Positions 30,088 to 43,630 of a stretch of 62,500 nt of DNA are shown here, one piece after another (the first letter of the stretch is position 1; every line of letters starts with the position of its first letter). The stretch lies in the NCBI GenBank assembly GCA_012295275.1, contig CM022667.1, positions 9,850,038-9,912,537 on the forward strand. The letters run 5' to 3'. Source of the stretch: Chrysomallon squamiferum (lineage: Eukaryota; Mollusca; Gastropoda; Neomphalida; Peltospiridae). Below the pieces are notes generated by a model. The model was given only the letters and a program-made list of their open reading frames with translations. It made no database searches and was not told where the DNA came from. The position numbers and the translations under genes are program-made.

Positions 30088-30307
30088 TAGTAAGACAAGT
30101 AACTACTCATGTTCAGTCATCTTTTAGTTTAGCCTTCCCAGAGACAGGAAAGCAGACTTTAATAAAACAGTCTCACGTTAGTTGGCTGAAATGGGAAATT
30201 ACCCGACGAGTTGTTGGTTAAGGATTGAACTTGCAATTCACTGATCATCAGCCTAGCACTGTAACATCTGAAATACAGCCAACTTCTGGATCATCTGACC
30301 ATTGCAT
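30088..30307 (-). mobile_element. SINE copy in U2
   Basis: Same element and position within the unit as in U1. CAGTGCTAGGCTGATGATC and CATTTCAGCCAACTAACG can be read on minus. Confidence 0.72.
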
Positions 30308-32864
30308 ACTTTTTTCTTTTGTATTTTTAATTTGCTTTAGTAACAGTTAGTTTGTTTGAATTTTTCATTTCTCTGTTTTCCTTCTTGCTTTAATTATGTA
30401 ACATTATGTTTCTGGATGATTTAATGATAGCCTGGTCATCATCTCTGCTGATGTGTTTTTGTAAAGAGCCTCGAGGACCTGCAGGACGCTGACTACAGTC
30501 AGTATCCATGGAGATTCTTTTCTTTGTAATACAAATTCTTACTAAGCAACTGAAAAATCACAGCTGGTGACACTTTTACGTCTTTTGTGTTAAATAAATA
30601 AATAAATAAATATAGAATTTAATAATTGCATGTGATATAACAGAAATGTAACCAAGACATTTTTATAAAATCTGAAATATATTATATGCTTTATATGGTT
30701 ATCAGTTTCTTCAACTGTTAGTGAACCACAGAAGGATGGGCTTTGATGAAATGTCTTTTTTACATAAATTAAAGACTTTGACTTTTAATCCCTACAGATA
30801 AATGTTTTTTGGATTCCTTGAAAATTAATTCTCACTGCCTCTCACTCTCAATTTTAAAAGGAAAACGTTTCGAAAAAACCCCCCAAAAACAAAAAAAAAC
30901 AGAAAAAAAAATATTAGCGCATATAAATAAACACTGAAGCACACAGAAACAAACAAACAAAAAAAATACATAAACACACAAACAACACATGAACACACCC
31001 ACAAACAACATATCAACATGCACACAAACACACACAGATACACACATACAAAATTACATTTATCATCTCTACTGAGCATTAGATGTCTGTTGATAAATCC
31101 ATTTTAATTACTATTCTTTTTGTAATACTTTAAGAATTCTATTGTTTTACTTTTCACTCAAAACACTCTACAGTTTTTAAATATTTTATTGTTTAATGAA
31201 ACAGGTAAAGTTTTATTCTTCTTCAGTCACAAAGGTTTATTATTTATTTATTTATATATTGATCTATTTATTTATTTATGTAATATTATATTTTATTGCA
31301 ATTTGTGTTTGACCGAGTTTCTTTCTGAAAATGAAGTTCATATTTTTAATAAATTAATTTTTTTTCCCCAATTATTATCACAAATAAAACAATTTATTTT
31401 AGTTTGGTTTATTTTTAGCTGCGATTTAACATTTTGGCATCTCGTAAAAGTAATATAAATTTGATGTTGTAGTTTCAAATTTAATTAAATATTGAATTTT
31501 TTATTTAGTTAATATTGTCATTTTAAATTTAGTTAAATGTTACATTTGTTTTATTTAGTTTAACATAACAGTTTTGAATTAAGTTAACTATTTTGTTTTT
31601 CGGGCAGGATAGGCTGCATAACAATTAACCGTGTAGAAATTATTTTCTTTCCGTTTTTCTTGTCCACTTATTGTTTCTAATTAACCAGATCTACCGATGA
31701 CGTCATAGTGCTACTTGGTACCCGCTGTTGTGACGTGGGATTCTGAAAACACTTAGAAACGCGGTAAAATCTGAACGAGCTGGCAGTTGCTGGTATGTAA
31801 CAAATAACTGAACATAAAATCAACGCACACAATCTGGGGCAGGTCGGGCCGGGGTATATTGGGCCACACCCCAATAGTGAGAATACACCAAAACAAGGGC
31901 TATCGAAGTCAGGTCCCAATAGATGTCTTGAAATGCACTGAGGAGAATGCTATAGAGGGAACAATCGCTACAAACGTATTTTCTGAACGAGACGCTAAGA
32001 CGTGCTACCCAGAAAAGGTTTTCAGGTCAAAGCTGTAAGACATTTTCATCTTTCTTTCATCATATGATTTTAAGCTGTTGTTTTTTTAAATTTGTATTAA
32101 ACCGACCAATAGAAAAGACAAACACGCTGGCAAGCGCTGACAAAGGTACAGTCACGCGGAAATACTACCACCGTTCCTATTAGTGATACAGCCCTCATTA
32201 TTAATATTGCTAATAATGACAAGATCGATGACGACAAATATATTAATAAAGAAAACAGCGATGTTTAGAACATATATATATATATATATATCAAACAAAA
32301 TGAAAAATAACGAAAGTGAACTTTTATACTAATTTAATAATAACATGGTACAGTGTTTAGCACAAATAACGAACCTGAAAGTTGTTTGCATTTCAAACAA
32401 TTTGTGACAAGAAAAAAGTTTTTCACGTTCTGTCTAGGATAACCGATGTTTCGTGCTGTTTCAAATATTTCTTTAAGAAGATTTTGACTCCTGTTGAAGA
32501 TGATCAAACAGTTTTCCTTTGTAGTTTCTTTCTTCGTTTCACACAAACGCAAAAGTAAAAAACTAAATTCGTCACTGAAATGTTCCCTTTATTGTTTTCA
32601 TAGTCACCGTCAGAAAACAAGAGCGATGAGCGAATGAAATAACACTAATTTCTTCTTTTGTTTAACTCCAAGTATAAATTAAAATATTTTGAAACTTGGA
32701 AAAACAAATAATGTAACAAATAAAATAAAATATCGGTAAGAAAAAATATTAATAAAACCTAAGAAAGGTAATAAAATAGAAAAATAATTATATAAAATAA
32801 AATAAATATAAAATTAAGAACAAAAACAAAATAATAATTATAAGAAACCCAGAAAAATTATAAA

Positions 32865-33047
32865 TTAGTTTCCATTGAATACTTCTAAAGCATTTCTCTC
32901 ACATTTCCTCTTATTCAGAAAACAGAACTGAAACCCGCTGTGGTTAGAGAATCCCACATTTTCCTCTGTGGCTTGAAACAGAATTTTCTGCCCTTCATTC
33001 TCAGACTGGAAGTCCATCTTGAAAGAAGCTGGGAACACGATAGACAT
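32865..33047 (-). CDS. Uncharacterised 60-residue ORF, copy 3 of 5
   Basis: Encodes the same protein as copies 4 and 5 (MDFQSENEGQK, FQATEENVGF, FNGN end). In these three copies an in-frame TTG lies ten codons upstream, but the ATG at 33047 is shared by all five. TATA box at 33121-33128. Confidence 0.42.
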   Translation of the reverse strand: MSIVFPASFKMDFQSENEGQKILFQATEENVGFSNHSGFQFCFLNKRKCERNALEVFNGN

Positions 33048-33120
33048 GTTTATATCTTGACTTACGTTAGTTAACAACGGCGTAGATTTTTACAATACTA
33101 AATCAAACAGGTGACTGCCC

Positions 33121-33128
33121 TTATATAA
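33121..33128 (-). promoter_or_regulatory. TATA box of ORF copy 3
   Basis: TTATATAAGGGCAGTCACC on minus, 74 bases before the ATG. Confidence 0.45.
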
Positions 33129-33636
33129 CTAAATTTATAAAATGTGTCGGAAAGAAAACATTTCCTGAATCACCACTGACAACAGCGTGATATTTTAACA
33201 TGTTCTGCGCATGCATGAGAGAAAAGATCTGATTATTTGTACATCTGATGTCGAACTGAACAGTTAAAACACACCCAGATTTTTCCGTTTTTTTGTGTAA
33301 GTTACAAATCATTCCAGTGATGGTGAATTAGGATCCACTGATATTTTTGGGTACGAAGGCTTTTACAAATCTCTTTCTATGTTTCTCGTGGTTTTTAGTG
33401 GGGATTTTTTTTTTCGTGTTTTTTTCCTTTTTTTGTTTTCTATTTTATTATTATTATTTTTTCAATTTTAGTTTATTATTTTTTTTTTTTTTTGCAAGTG
33501 TTAATAGTCATTAGGCTGAATGAAACAGGAATCCGTTGATTAAATTTCAAGACCATGAGGAGATCATTTGAAATGCCCCCTCCCCAACGGATATAAGTAA
33601 AATAAATAAAAACGTGATCAAGGTGCAGTCGAAACA

Positions 33637-33705
<69 letters not shown>

Positions 33706-33896
33706 GCATGAAGAAGAAGAAGAAGAAAGGTCATGTTTTAAAACTGCAAGAATACCAAAAGAAGATTTAAGCTTTAACCTTCAATTCGCTTGTCATAAAT
33801 TTCTTTAGGTTCCTGGTTGAAGTAGCCTTTGAGAGAGAAATGATTCTGTTGTTGGAATTAAAACTTAAATTCTTATCTGTTTATACATTTTATAGT

Positions 33897-34095
33897 TTTA
33901 GTAAGACATCTTGTATCTCAGCCTTCCCACAGACAGGAAAGCAGACTTTAATAAAAGTCTGACGTTAGTTGGCTGGAATGGGAAATTACCCGACTAGTTG
34001 TTTGTGTAGAACTGAACTTGCAATTCACTGACCCTCAGCCTAGCACTGTAACATCTGAAATATAGCCAACTTCTAGATCGTCTGACCATTGCATA
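33897..34095 (-). mobile_element. SINE copy in U3
   Basis: Same insertion point as in the other units. The tail on minus contains CCTGTCTGTGGGAAGGCTGA. Confidence 0.75.
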
Positions 34096-34863
34096 CTTTT
34101 TTTTTTTTTTTTTTTTCCATTTTCTTCAGTAACAGTTAGTTTGTTTGAATTTTTCTTTTCTCTGTTTTCTTTCTTGCTTTAATTATGTAACATTATGTTT
34201 CTGGATGATTTAATGATAACCTGGTCATCATCTCTGCTGATGTGTTTTTGTAAAGAGCCTCGAGGACCTGCAGGACGCTGACTACAGTCAGTATCCATGG
34301 AGATTCTTTTCTTTGTAATACAAATTCTTACTAAGCAACTGAAAAATCACAACTGCTGACACTTTTACGTCTTTTGTGTTAACAAAAACAAATAAATATA
34401 GAATTTAATAACAGAATAACAGAAATGTAACAAACACATTTTTATAAAATCTGAAGTATATTATATGCCTTGTATGGTTATGAGTTTCTTCAACCTTTAG
34501 TAAACTAGAGAAGGATGGCCTTTGATGAAATGTCTTTTTTACATAAATTAAAGACTGGAGAAATTAAAGACTTTGACTTTTAATCCCTACAGATAAATGT
34601 TTTTTGGATTCCTTGAAAATTAATTCTCTCTGCCTCACTCTCAACCTTAAAAGGAAAACGTTTCGAAAAAATAAAAAAATAAAAAAATAAAAAAATAATA
34701 AAAAAATATATATATTAAAGCATATAAATCAACACTTAAGCACACAGAAAAAAAATACATAAACACACAAACAACACATGAACACACCCACAAACAACAT
34801 ATCAACATGCACACAAACACACACAGATACACACATACAAAATTACATTTATCATCTCTACTG

Positions 34864-35568
34864 AGCACTAGATGTCTGTTGATAAATCCATTTTAATTAC
34901 TATTATTTTTTGTAATACTTTAAGAATTCTATTGTTTTAGTTTTCACTCAAAACACTCTACAGTTTTTAAATATTTTATTGTTTAATGAAACAGGTAAAG
35001 TTTTATTCTTCTTCAGTCACAAATGTTTATTATTTATTTATTTATATATTGATCTATTTATTTATTTATGTAATATTATATTTTATTGCAATTTGTGTTT
35101 GACCGAGTTTCTTTCTGAAAATGAAGTTCATATTTTTAATAAATTAATTTTTTTTTCCCAATTATTATCACAAATAAAACAATTTATTTTAGTTAGGTTT
35201 ATTTTTAGCTGCGATTTAACATTTTGGCATCTCGTAAAAGTAATATAAATTTGATTTTTCTTTTATTACTTATTTTTTCTCAGTATAAAGCAAACATAAA
35301 TTTGTATAATAAAAAAAATAAGGCATTATTTTAATTTGTTCTTGTACAGAGTATGAAATGAAACCAATTAGATTCTACCATATCTATTTAAATAATATTG
35401 TGATAAAATTAATATGATCTAAAACGGATTTTACTAATAGGTTCCTCGTAGGCTCTTTACCAGTTTTCAAAAGCTGAGGAAGATAACAGTTATTGTTACT
35501 ATTATTATTGTTTTATTATATTTATTAAAGTACTGATCAATTTTATTATTTTCCGTTTCATCATCATG

Positions 35569-35612
<44 letters not shown>

Positions 35613-35746
35613 AAACGTTGTTAATGTGTGTTACCATCACATAAATATGCGTAGATTTTACTCTCGTTCTCAACGTTAAATCTAATTTTTTTTTTTTTCA
35701 GTCACGTAGAGAAGTCACTGATTTACTGAAGAAAACTGGTCTTAAA
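34864..35746 (+). pseudogene. RMDN1: RMDN1-derived exon fragments in U4
   Basis: The exon 3-like start at 34864 has lost its acceptor (CTACAG changed to CTACTG). Exon 7-like 35452-35482 reads ALYQFSKAEE with the donor lost. Exon 9-like 35702-35746 (SRREVTDLLKKTGLK) lacks the stop. Non-functional. Confidence 0.87.
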
Positions 35747-37626
35747 GATATGATAAGTTTTCTGTGGATACACCTACATACACACTTATTATGCATGCAC
35801 ATCGGAGCATACAGAAATATGTGTCAGTCTTACTAATTTTGTAAAATTCATTATCATTACTATGTTTATTTTTCTTTAAATTAGTTTATATCTACAGGAA
35901 ACTCAAGTATTCCCTAAAAAGAAACTTTTCCGGTTTTCATGGAAGATGCTGGAACATTGCAGAATAATAATAACTTAGTAACTGGAAATTCTGTTACCAT
36001 GGTTTCATTGAATTATTATTATTACAGATTTTCATATCGTTTTGTAACTGAATATTTTTTTAACCTTGACTTTCCCAATATTGTTTGTATTGAAATCTGA
36101 ACAGTGGTTTTCATGTAATTAATTTATATTCAGTTTTTTATTTAGTTAAATGTTATATTTCAGATTTAATTTAATATTGTATTTTTAAATTTAATTAAAT
36201 ATTACGTTTTGTATTTAGGTTAATGTTGTAGTTTCAAATTTAATTAAATATTGAATTTTTTATTTAGTTAATATTGTCATTTTAAATTTAGTTAAATGTT
36301 ACATTTGTTTTATTTAGTTTAACATAACAGTTTTGAATTAAGTTAACTATTTTGTTTTTCGGGCAGGATAGGCTGCATAACAATTAACCGTGTAGAAATT
36401 ATTTTCTTTCCGTTTTTCTTGTCCACTTATTGTTTCTAATTAACCAGATCTACCGATGACGTCATAGTGCTACTTGGTACCCGCTGTTGTGACGTGGGAT
36501 TCTGAAAACACTTAGAAACGCGGTAAAATCTGAACGAGCTGGCAGTTGCTGGTATGTAACAAATAACTGAACATAAAATCAACGCACACAATCTGGGGCA
36601 GGTCGGGCCGGGGTATATTGGGCCACACCCCAATAGTGAGAATACACCAAAAGAAGGGCTATCGAAGTCAGGTCCCAATAGATGTCTTGAAATGCACTGA
36701 GGAGAATGCTATAGAGGGAACAATCGCTACAAACGTATTTTCTGAACGAGACGCTAAGACGTGCTACCCAGAAAAGGTTTTCAGGTCAAAGCTGTAAGAC
36801 ATTTTCATCTTTCTTTCATCATATGATTTTAAGCTGTTGTTTTTTTAAATTTGTATTAAACCGACCAATAGAAAAGACAAACACGCTGGCAAGCGCTGAC
36901 AAAGGTACAGTCACGCGGAAATACTACCACCGTTCCTATTAGTGATACAGCCCTCATTATTAATATTGCTAATAATGACAAGATCGATGACGACAAATAT
37001 ATTAATAAAGAAAACAGCGATGTTTAGAACATATATATATATATATATATATCAAACAAAATGAAAAATAACGAAAGTGAACTTTTATACTAATTTAATA
37101 ATAACATGGTACAGTGTTTAGCACAAATAACGAACCTGAAAGTTGTTTGCTGTTTCAAACAATTTGTGACAAGAAAAAAGTTTTTCACGTTCTGTCTAGG
37201 ATAACCGATGTTTCGTGCTGTTTCAAATATTTCTTTAAGAAGATTTTGACTCCTGTTGAAGATGATCAAACAGTTTTCCTTTGTAGTTTCTTTCTCCGTT
37301 TCACACAAACGCAAAAGTAAAAAACTAAATTCGTCACTGAAATGTTCCCTTTATTGTTTTCATAGTCACCGTCAGAAAACAAGAGCGATGAGCGAATGAA
37401 ATAACACTAATTTCTTCTTTTGTTTAACTCCAAGTATAAATTAAAATATTTTGAAACTTGGAAAAACAAATAATGTAACAAATAAAATAAAATATCGGTA
37501 TGAAAAAATATTAATAAAACCTAAGAAAGGTAATAAAATAGAAAAATAATTATAGAAAATAAAATAAATATAAAATTAAGAACAAAAACAAAATAATAAT
37601 TATAAGAAACCCAGAAAAATTATAAA

Positions 37627-37809
37627 TTAGTTTCCATTGAATACTTCTAAAGCATTTCTCTCACATTTCCTCTTATTCAGAAAACAGAACTGAAACCCGC
37701 TGTGGTTAGAGAATCCCACATTTTCCTCTGTGGCTTGAAACAGAATTTTCTGCCCTTCATTCTCAGACTGGAAGTCCATCTTGAAAGAAGCTGGGAACAC
37801 GATAGACAT
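37627..37809 (-). CDS. Uncharacterised 60-residue ORF, copy 4 of 5
   Basis: Protein identical to copies 3 and 5, which follows from the recent duplication rather than from selection. TATA box at 37883-37890. Confidence 0.42.
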   Translation of the reverse strand: MSIVFPASFKMDFQSENEGQKILFQATEENVGFSNHSGFQFCFLNKRKCERNALEVFNGN

Positions 37810-37882
37810 GTTTATATCTTGACTTACGTTAGTTAACAACGGCGTAGATTTTTACAATACTAAATCAAACAGGTGACTGCCC

Positions 37883-37890
37883 TTATATAA
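37883..37890 (-). promoter_or_regulatory. TATA box of ORF copy 4
   Basis: Same TTATATAA element and 74-base spacing to the ATG. Confidence 0.45.
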
Positions 37891-38397
37891 CTAAATTTAT
37901 AAAATGTGTCGGAAAGAAAACATTTCCTGAATCACCACTGACAACAGCGTGATATTTTAACATGTTCTGCGCATGCATGAGAGAAAAGATCTGATTATTT
38001 GTACATCTGATGTCGAACTGAACAGTTAAAACACACCCAGATTTTTCCGTTTTTGTGTAAGTTACAAATCATTCCAGTGATGGTGAATTAGGATCCACTG
38101 ATATTTTTGGGTACGAAGGCTTTTACAAATCTCTTTCTATGTTTCTCGTGGTTTTTAGTGGGGATTTTCTTTTTCGTGTTTTTTCCTTTTTTTTGTTTTT
38201 TATTTTATTATTATTATTGTTTCAATTTTAGTTTATTATTTTTTTTTTTTTTCTGCAAGTGTTAATAGTCATTAGGCTGAATGAAACAGGAATCCGTTGA
38301 TTAAATTTCAAGACCATGAGGAGATCATTTGAAATGCCCCCTCCCCAACGGATATAAGTAAAATAAATAAAAACGTGATCAAGGTGCAGTCGAAACA

Positions 38398-38458
<61 letters not shown>

Positions 38459-38642
38459 GCATGAAGAAGAAGAAGAAGAAAGGTCATGTTTTAAAACTGC
38501 AAGAATACCAAAAGAAGATTTAAGCTTTAACCTTCAATTCGCTTGTCATAAATTTCTTTAGGTTCCTGGTTGAAGTAGCCTTTGAGAGAGAAATGATTCT
38601 GTTGTTGGAATTAAAACTTAAATTCTTATCTGTTTATACATT

Positions 38643-38850
38643 TTATAGTTTTAGTAAGACATCTTGTATCTCAGCCTTCCCACAGACAGGAAAGCAGACT
38701 TTAATAAAAGTCTGACGTTAGTTGGCTGGAATGGGAAATTACCCGACTAGTTGTTTGTGTAGAACTGAACTTGCAATTCACTGACCCTCAGCCTAGCACT
38801 GTAACATCTGAAATATAGCCAACTTCTAGATCGTCTGACCATTGCATACT
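38643..38850 (-). mobile_element. SINE copy in U4
   Basis: Duplicate of the U3 copy, carried along by unit duplication. Confidence 0.75.
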
Positions 38851-39615
38851 TTTTTTTTTTTTTTTTTTCCATTTTCTTTAGTAACAGTTAGTTTGTTTGA
38901 ATTTTTCCTTTCTCTGTTTTCTTTCTTGCTTTAATTATGTAACATTATGTTTCTGGATGATTTAATGATAACCTGGTCATCATCTCTGCTGATGTGTTTT
39001 TGTAAAGAGCCTCGAGGACCTGCAGGACGCTGACTACAGTCAGTATCCATGGAGATTCTTTTCTTTGTAATACAAATTCTTACTAAGCAACTGAAAAATC
39101 ACAACTGCTGACACTTTTACGTCTTTTGTGTTAACAAAAACAAATAAATATAGAATTTAATAACAGAATAACAGAAATGTAACAAACACATTTTTATAAA
39201 ATCTGAAGTATATTATATGCCTTGTATGGTTATGAGTTTCTTCAACTTTTAGTAAACTAGAGAAGGATGGCCTTTGATGAAATGTCTTTTTTACATAAAT
39301 TAAAGACTGGAGAAATTAAAGACTTTGACTTTTAATCCCTACAGATAAATGTTTTTTGGATTCCTTGAAAATTAATTCTCTCTGCCTCACTCTCAACCTT
39401 AAAAGGAAAACGTTTCGAAAAAATAAAAAAATAAAAAAATAAAAAAATAATAAAAAAATATATATATTAAAGCATATAAATCAACACTTAAGCACACAGA
39501 AAAAAAATACATAAACACACAAACAACACATGAACACACCCACAAACAACATATCAACATGCACACAAACACACACAGATACACACATACAAAATTACAT
39601 TTATCATCTCTACTG

Positions 39616-40318
39616 AGCACTAGATGTCTGTTGATAAATCCATTTTAATTACTATTCTTTTTGTAATACTTTAAGAATTCTATTGTTTTACTTTTCACTC
39701 AAAACACTCTACAGTTTTTAAATATTTTATTGTTTAATGAAACAGGTAAAGTTTTATTCTTCTTCAGTCACAAATGTTTATTATTTATTTATTTATATAT
39801 TGATCTATTTATTTATTTATGTAATATTATATTTTATTGCAATTTGTGTTTGACCGAGTTTCTTTCTGAAAATGAAGTTCATATTTTTAATAAATTAATT
39901 TTTTTTTCCCAATTATTATCACAAATAAAACAATTTATTTTAGTTTGGTTTATTTTTAGCTGCGATTTAACATTTTGGCATCTCGTAAAAGTAATATAAA
40001 TTTGATTTTTCTTTTATTACTTATTTTTTCTCAGTATAAAGCAAACATAAATTTGTATAATAAAAAAAATAAGGCATTATTTTAATTTGTTCTTGTACAG
40101 AGTATGAAATGAAACCAATTAGATTCTACCATATCTATTTAAATAATATTGTGATAAAATTAATATGATCTAAAACGGATTTTACTAATAGGTTCCTCGT
40201 AGGCTCTTTACCAGTTTTCAAAAGCTGAGGAAGATAACAGTTATTGTTACTATTATTATTGTTTTATTATATTTATTAAAGTACTGATCAATTTTATTAT
40301 TTTCCGTTTTTCATCATG

Positions 40319-40380
<62 letters not shown>

Positions 40381-40513
40381 AAACGTTGTTAATGTGTGTT
40401 ACCATCACATAAATATGCGTAGATTTTACTCTCGTTCTCAACGTTAAATCTAAATTTTTTTTTTTCAGTCACGTAGAGAAGTCACTGATTTACTGAAGAA
40501 AACTGGTCTTAAA
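39616..40513 (+). pseudogene. RMDN1: RMDN1-derived exon fragments in U5
   Basis: Same defects as in U4: exon 7-like 40203-40233, exon 9-like 40469-40513, lost exon 3 acceptor. The (TTA)n between them is longer than in U4. Confidence 0.87.
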
Positions 40514-42392
40514 GATATGATAAGTTTTCTGTGGATACACCTACATACACACTTATTATGCATGCACATCGGAGCATACAGAAATATGTGTCAGTCTTAC
40601 TAATTTTGTAAAATTCATTATCATTACTATGTTTATTTTTCTTTAAATTAGTTTATATCTACAGGAAACTCAAGTATTCCCTAAAAAGAAACTTTTCCGG
40701 TTTTCATGGAAGATGCTGGAACATTGCAGAATAATAATAACTTAGTAACTGGAAATTCTGTTACCATGGTTTCATTGAATTATTATTATTACAAATTTTC
40801 ATATCGTTTTGTAACTGAATATTTTTTTAACCTTGACTTTCCCAATATTGTTTGTATTGAAATCTGAACAGTGGTTTTCATGTAATTAATTTATATTCAG
40901 TTTTTATTTAGTTAAATGTTATATTTCAGATTTAATTTAATATTGTATTTTTAAATTTAATTAAATATTACGTTTTGTATTTAGGTTAATGTTGTAGTTT
41001 CAAATTTAATTAAATATTGAATTTTTTATTTAGTTAATATTGTCATTTTAAATTTAGTTAAATGTTACATTTGTTTTATTTAGTTTAACATAACAGTTTT
41101 GAATTAAGTTAACTATTTTGTTTTTCGGGCAGGATAGGCTGCATAACAATTAACCGTGTAGAAATTATTTTCTTTCCGTTTTTCTTGTCCACTTATTGTT
41201 TCTAATTAACCAGATCTACCGATGACGTCATAGTGCTACTTGGTACCCGCTGTTGTGACGTGGGATTCTGAAAACACTTAGAAACGCGGTAAAATCTGAA
41301 CGAGCTGGCAGTTGCTGGTATGTAACAAATAACTGAACATAAAATCAACGCACACAATCTGGGGCAGGTCGGGCCGGGGTATATTGGGCCACACCCCAAT
41401 AGTGAGAATACACCAAAAGAAGGGCTATCGAAGTCAGGTCCCAATAGATGTCTTGAAATGCACTGAGGAGAATGCTATAGAGGGAACAATCGCTACAAAC
41501 GTATTTTCTGAACGAGACGCTAAGACGTGCTACCCAGAAAAGGTTTTCAGGTCAAAGCTGTAAGACATTTTCATCTTTCTTTCATCATATGATTTTAAGC
41601 TGTTGTTTTTTTAAATTTGTATTAAACCGACCAATAGAAAAGACAAACACGCTGGCAAGCGCTGACAAAGGTACAGTCACGCTGAAATACTACCACCGTT
41701 CCTATTAGTGATACTGCCCTCATTATTAATATTGCTAATAATGACAAGATCGATGACGACAAATATATTAATAAAGAAAACAGCGATGTTTAGAACATAT
41801 ATATATATATATATATATATCAAACAAAATGAAAAATAACGAAAGTGAACTTTTATACTAATTTAATAATAACATGGTACAGTGTTTAGCACAAATAACA
41901 AACCTGAAAGTTGTTTGCATTTCAAACAATTTGTGACAAGAAAAAAGTTTTTCACGTGCTGTCTAGGATAACCGATGTTTCGTGCTGTTTCAAATATTTC
42001 TTTAAGAAGATTTTGACTCCTGTTGAAGATGATCAAACAGTTTTCCTTTGTAGTTTTTTCTTCGTTTCACACAAACGCAAAAGTAAAAAACTAAATTCGT
42101 CACTGAAATGTTCCCTTTATTGTTTTCATAGTCACCGTCAGAAAACAAGAGCGATGAGCGAATGAAATAACACTAATTTCTTCTTTTGTTTAACTCCAAG
42201 TATAAATTAAAATATTTTGAAACTTGGAAAAACAAATAATGTAACAAATAAAATAAAATATCGGTAAGAAAAAATATTAATAAAACCTAAGAAAGGTAAT
42301 AAAATAGAAAAATAATTATATAAAATAAAATAAATATAAAATTAAGAACAAAAACAAAATAATAATTATAAGAAACCCAGAAAAATTATAAA

Positions 42393-42575
42393 TTAGTTTC
42401 CATTGAATACTTCTAAAGCATTTCTCTCACATTTCCTCTTATTCAGAAAACAGAACTGAAACCCGCTGTGGTTAGAGAATCCCACATTTTCCTCTGTGGC
42501 TTGAAACAGAATTTTCTGCCCTTCATTCTCAGACTGGAAGTCCATCTTGAAAGAAGCTGGGAACACGATAGACAT
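42393..42575 (-). CDS. Uncharacterised 60-residue ORF, copy 5 of 5
   Basis: Protein identical to copies 3 and 4. TATA box at 42649-42656. Confidence 0.42.
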   Translation of the reverse strand: MSIVFPASFKMDFQSENEGQKILFQATEENVGFSNHSGFQFCFLNKRKCERNALEVFNGN

Positions 42576-42648
42576 GTTTATATCTTGACTTACGTTAGTT
42601 AACAACGGCGTAGATTTTTACAATACTAAATCAAACAGGTGACTGCCC

Positions 42649-42656
42649 TTATATAA
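42649..42656 (-). promoter_or_regulatory. TATA box of ORF copy 5
   Basis: Same TTATATAA element and 74-base spacing to the ATG. Confidence 0.45.
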
Positions 42657-43179
42657 CTAAATTTATAAAATGTGTCGGAAAGAAAACATTTCCTGAATCA
42701 CCACTGACAACAGCGTGATATTTTAACATGTTCTGCGCATGCATGAGAGAAAAGATCTGATTATTTGTACATCTGATGTCGAACTGAACAGTTAAAACAC
42801 ACCCAGATTTTTCCGTTTTTGTGTAAGTTACAAATCATTCCAGTGATGGTGAATTAGGATCCACTGATATTTTTGGGTACGAAGGCTTTTACAAATCTCT
42901 TTCTATGTTTCTCGTGGTTTTTAGTGGGGATTTTTTTTTTCGTGTTTTTTTCCTTTTTTTTGTTTTCTTTTTTTTTTTTTTTATTTTATTATTATTATTT
43001 TTTCAATTTTAGTTTATTATTTTTTTTTTTTTTTCTGCAAGTGTTAATAGTCATTAGGCTGAATGAAACAGGAATCCGTTGATTAAATTTCAAGACCATG
43101 AGGAGATCATTTGAAATGCCCCCTCCCCAACGGATATAAGTAAAATAAATAAAAACGTGATCAAGGTGCAGTCGAAACA

Positions 43180-43240
<61 letters not shown>

Positions 43241-43429
43241 GCATGAAGAAGAAGAAGAAGAAAGGTCATGTTTTAAAACTGCAAGAATACCAAAAGAAGA
43301 TTTAAGCTTTAACCTTCAATTCGCTTGTCATAAATTTCTTTAGGTTCCTGGTTGAAGTAGCCTTTGAGAGAGAAATGATTCTGTTGTTGGAATTAAAACT
43401 TAAATTCTTATCTGTTTATACATTTTATA

Positions 43430-43630
43430 GTTTTAGTAAGACATCTTGTATCTCAGCCTTCCCACAGACAGGAAAGCAGACTTTAATAAAAGTCTGACGT
43501 TAGTTGGCTGGAATGGGAAATTACCCGACTAGTTGTTTGTGTAGAATTGAACTTGCAATTCACTGACCCTCAGCCTAGCACTGTAACATCTGAAATATAG
43601 CCAACTTCTAGATCGTCTGACCATTGCATA
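43430..43630 (-). mobile_element. SINE copy in U5
   Basis: Same position in the unit as U3 and U4. Confidence 0.75.

Larger units (their letters stand above)
26030..30790 (+). repeat. Array unit U2 (about 4.76 kb, full length)
   Basis: The most complete old unit: RMDN1-like exon 3 start, intron 6, exon 7, exon 9 and 3' flank; a TGACGTCA block; a minisatellite; the 60-codon ORF (28978-29160, minus); a TAAA-rich tract (29680-29752); a SINE (30088-30307, minus); and the CTCGAGGACCTGCAGGACGC plus GACTACAGTCAG block at 30470-30510. Confidence 0.85.
30790..34585 (+). repeat. Array unit U3 (internally deleted, about 3.8 kb)
   Basis: Collinear with U4 except that about 770 bases are missing after 31460, where U4 carries RMDN1-like exons 7 and 9. 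The join is ...AATTTGATG|TTGTAGTTTC. It contains TGACGTCA (31698-31705), ORF copy 3, (CA)n at 33639-33702 and a SINE. Confidence 0.85.
34585..39340 (+). repeat. Array unit U4 (about 4.76 kb, near-identical to U5)
   Basis: Full-length unit. Read side by side with U5 it differs at only a few positions and in simple-repeat lengths, so this pair is the youngest duplication. Contents: RMDN1 remnants, TGACGTCA at 36457-36464, ORF copy 4, (CA)n at 38399-38454 and a SINE. Confidence 0.9.

Noticed and set aside
31189-31458. 89-codon plus frame repeated in U3, U4, U5
   Set aside because: It lies over RMDN1-like intron 6 sequence and is absent from U1 and U2; low-complexity Phe/Tyr-rich.
31677-31919. 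80-codon minus frame repeated at 36436 and 41202
   Set aside because: U3-U5 are near-identical, so repetition is not conservation. The aligned sequence in older unit U2 has an in-frame stop (ACC TGA CCC).
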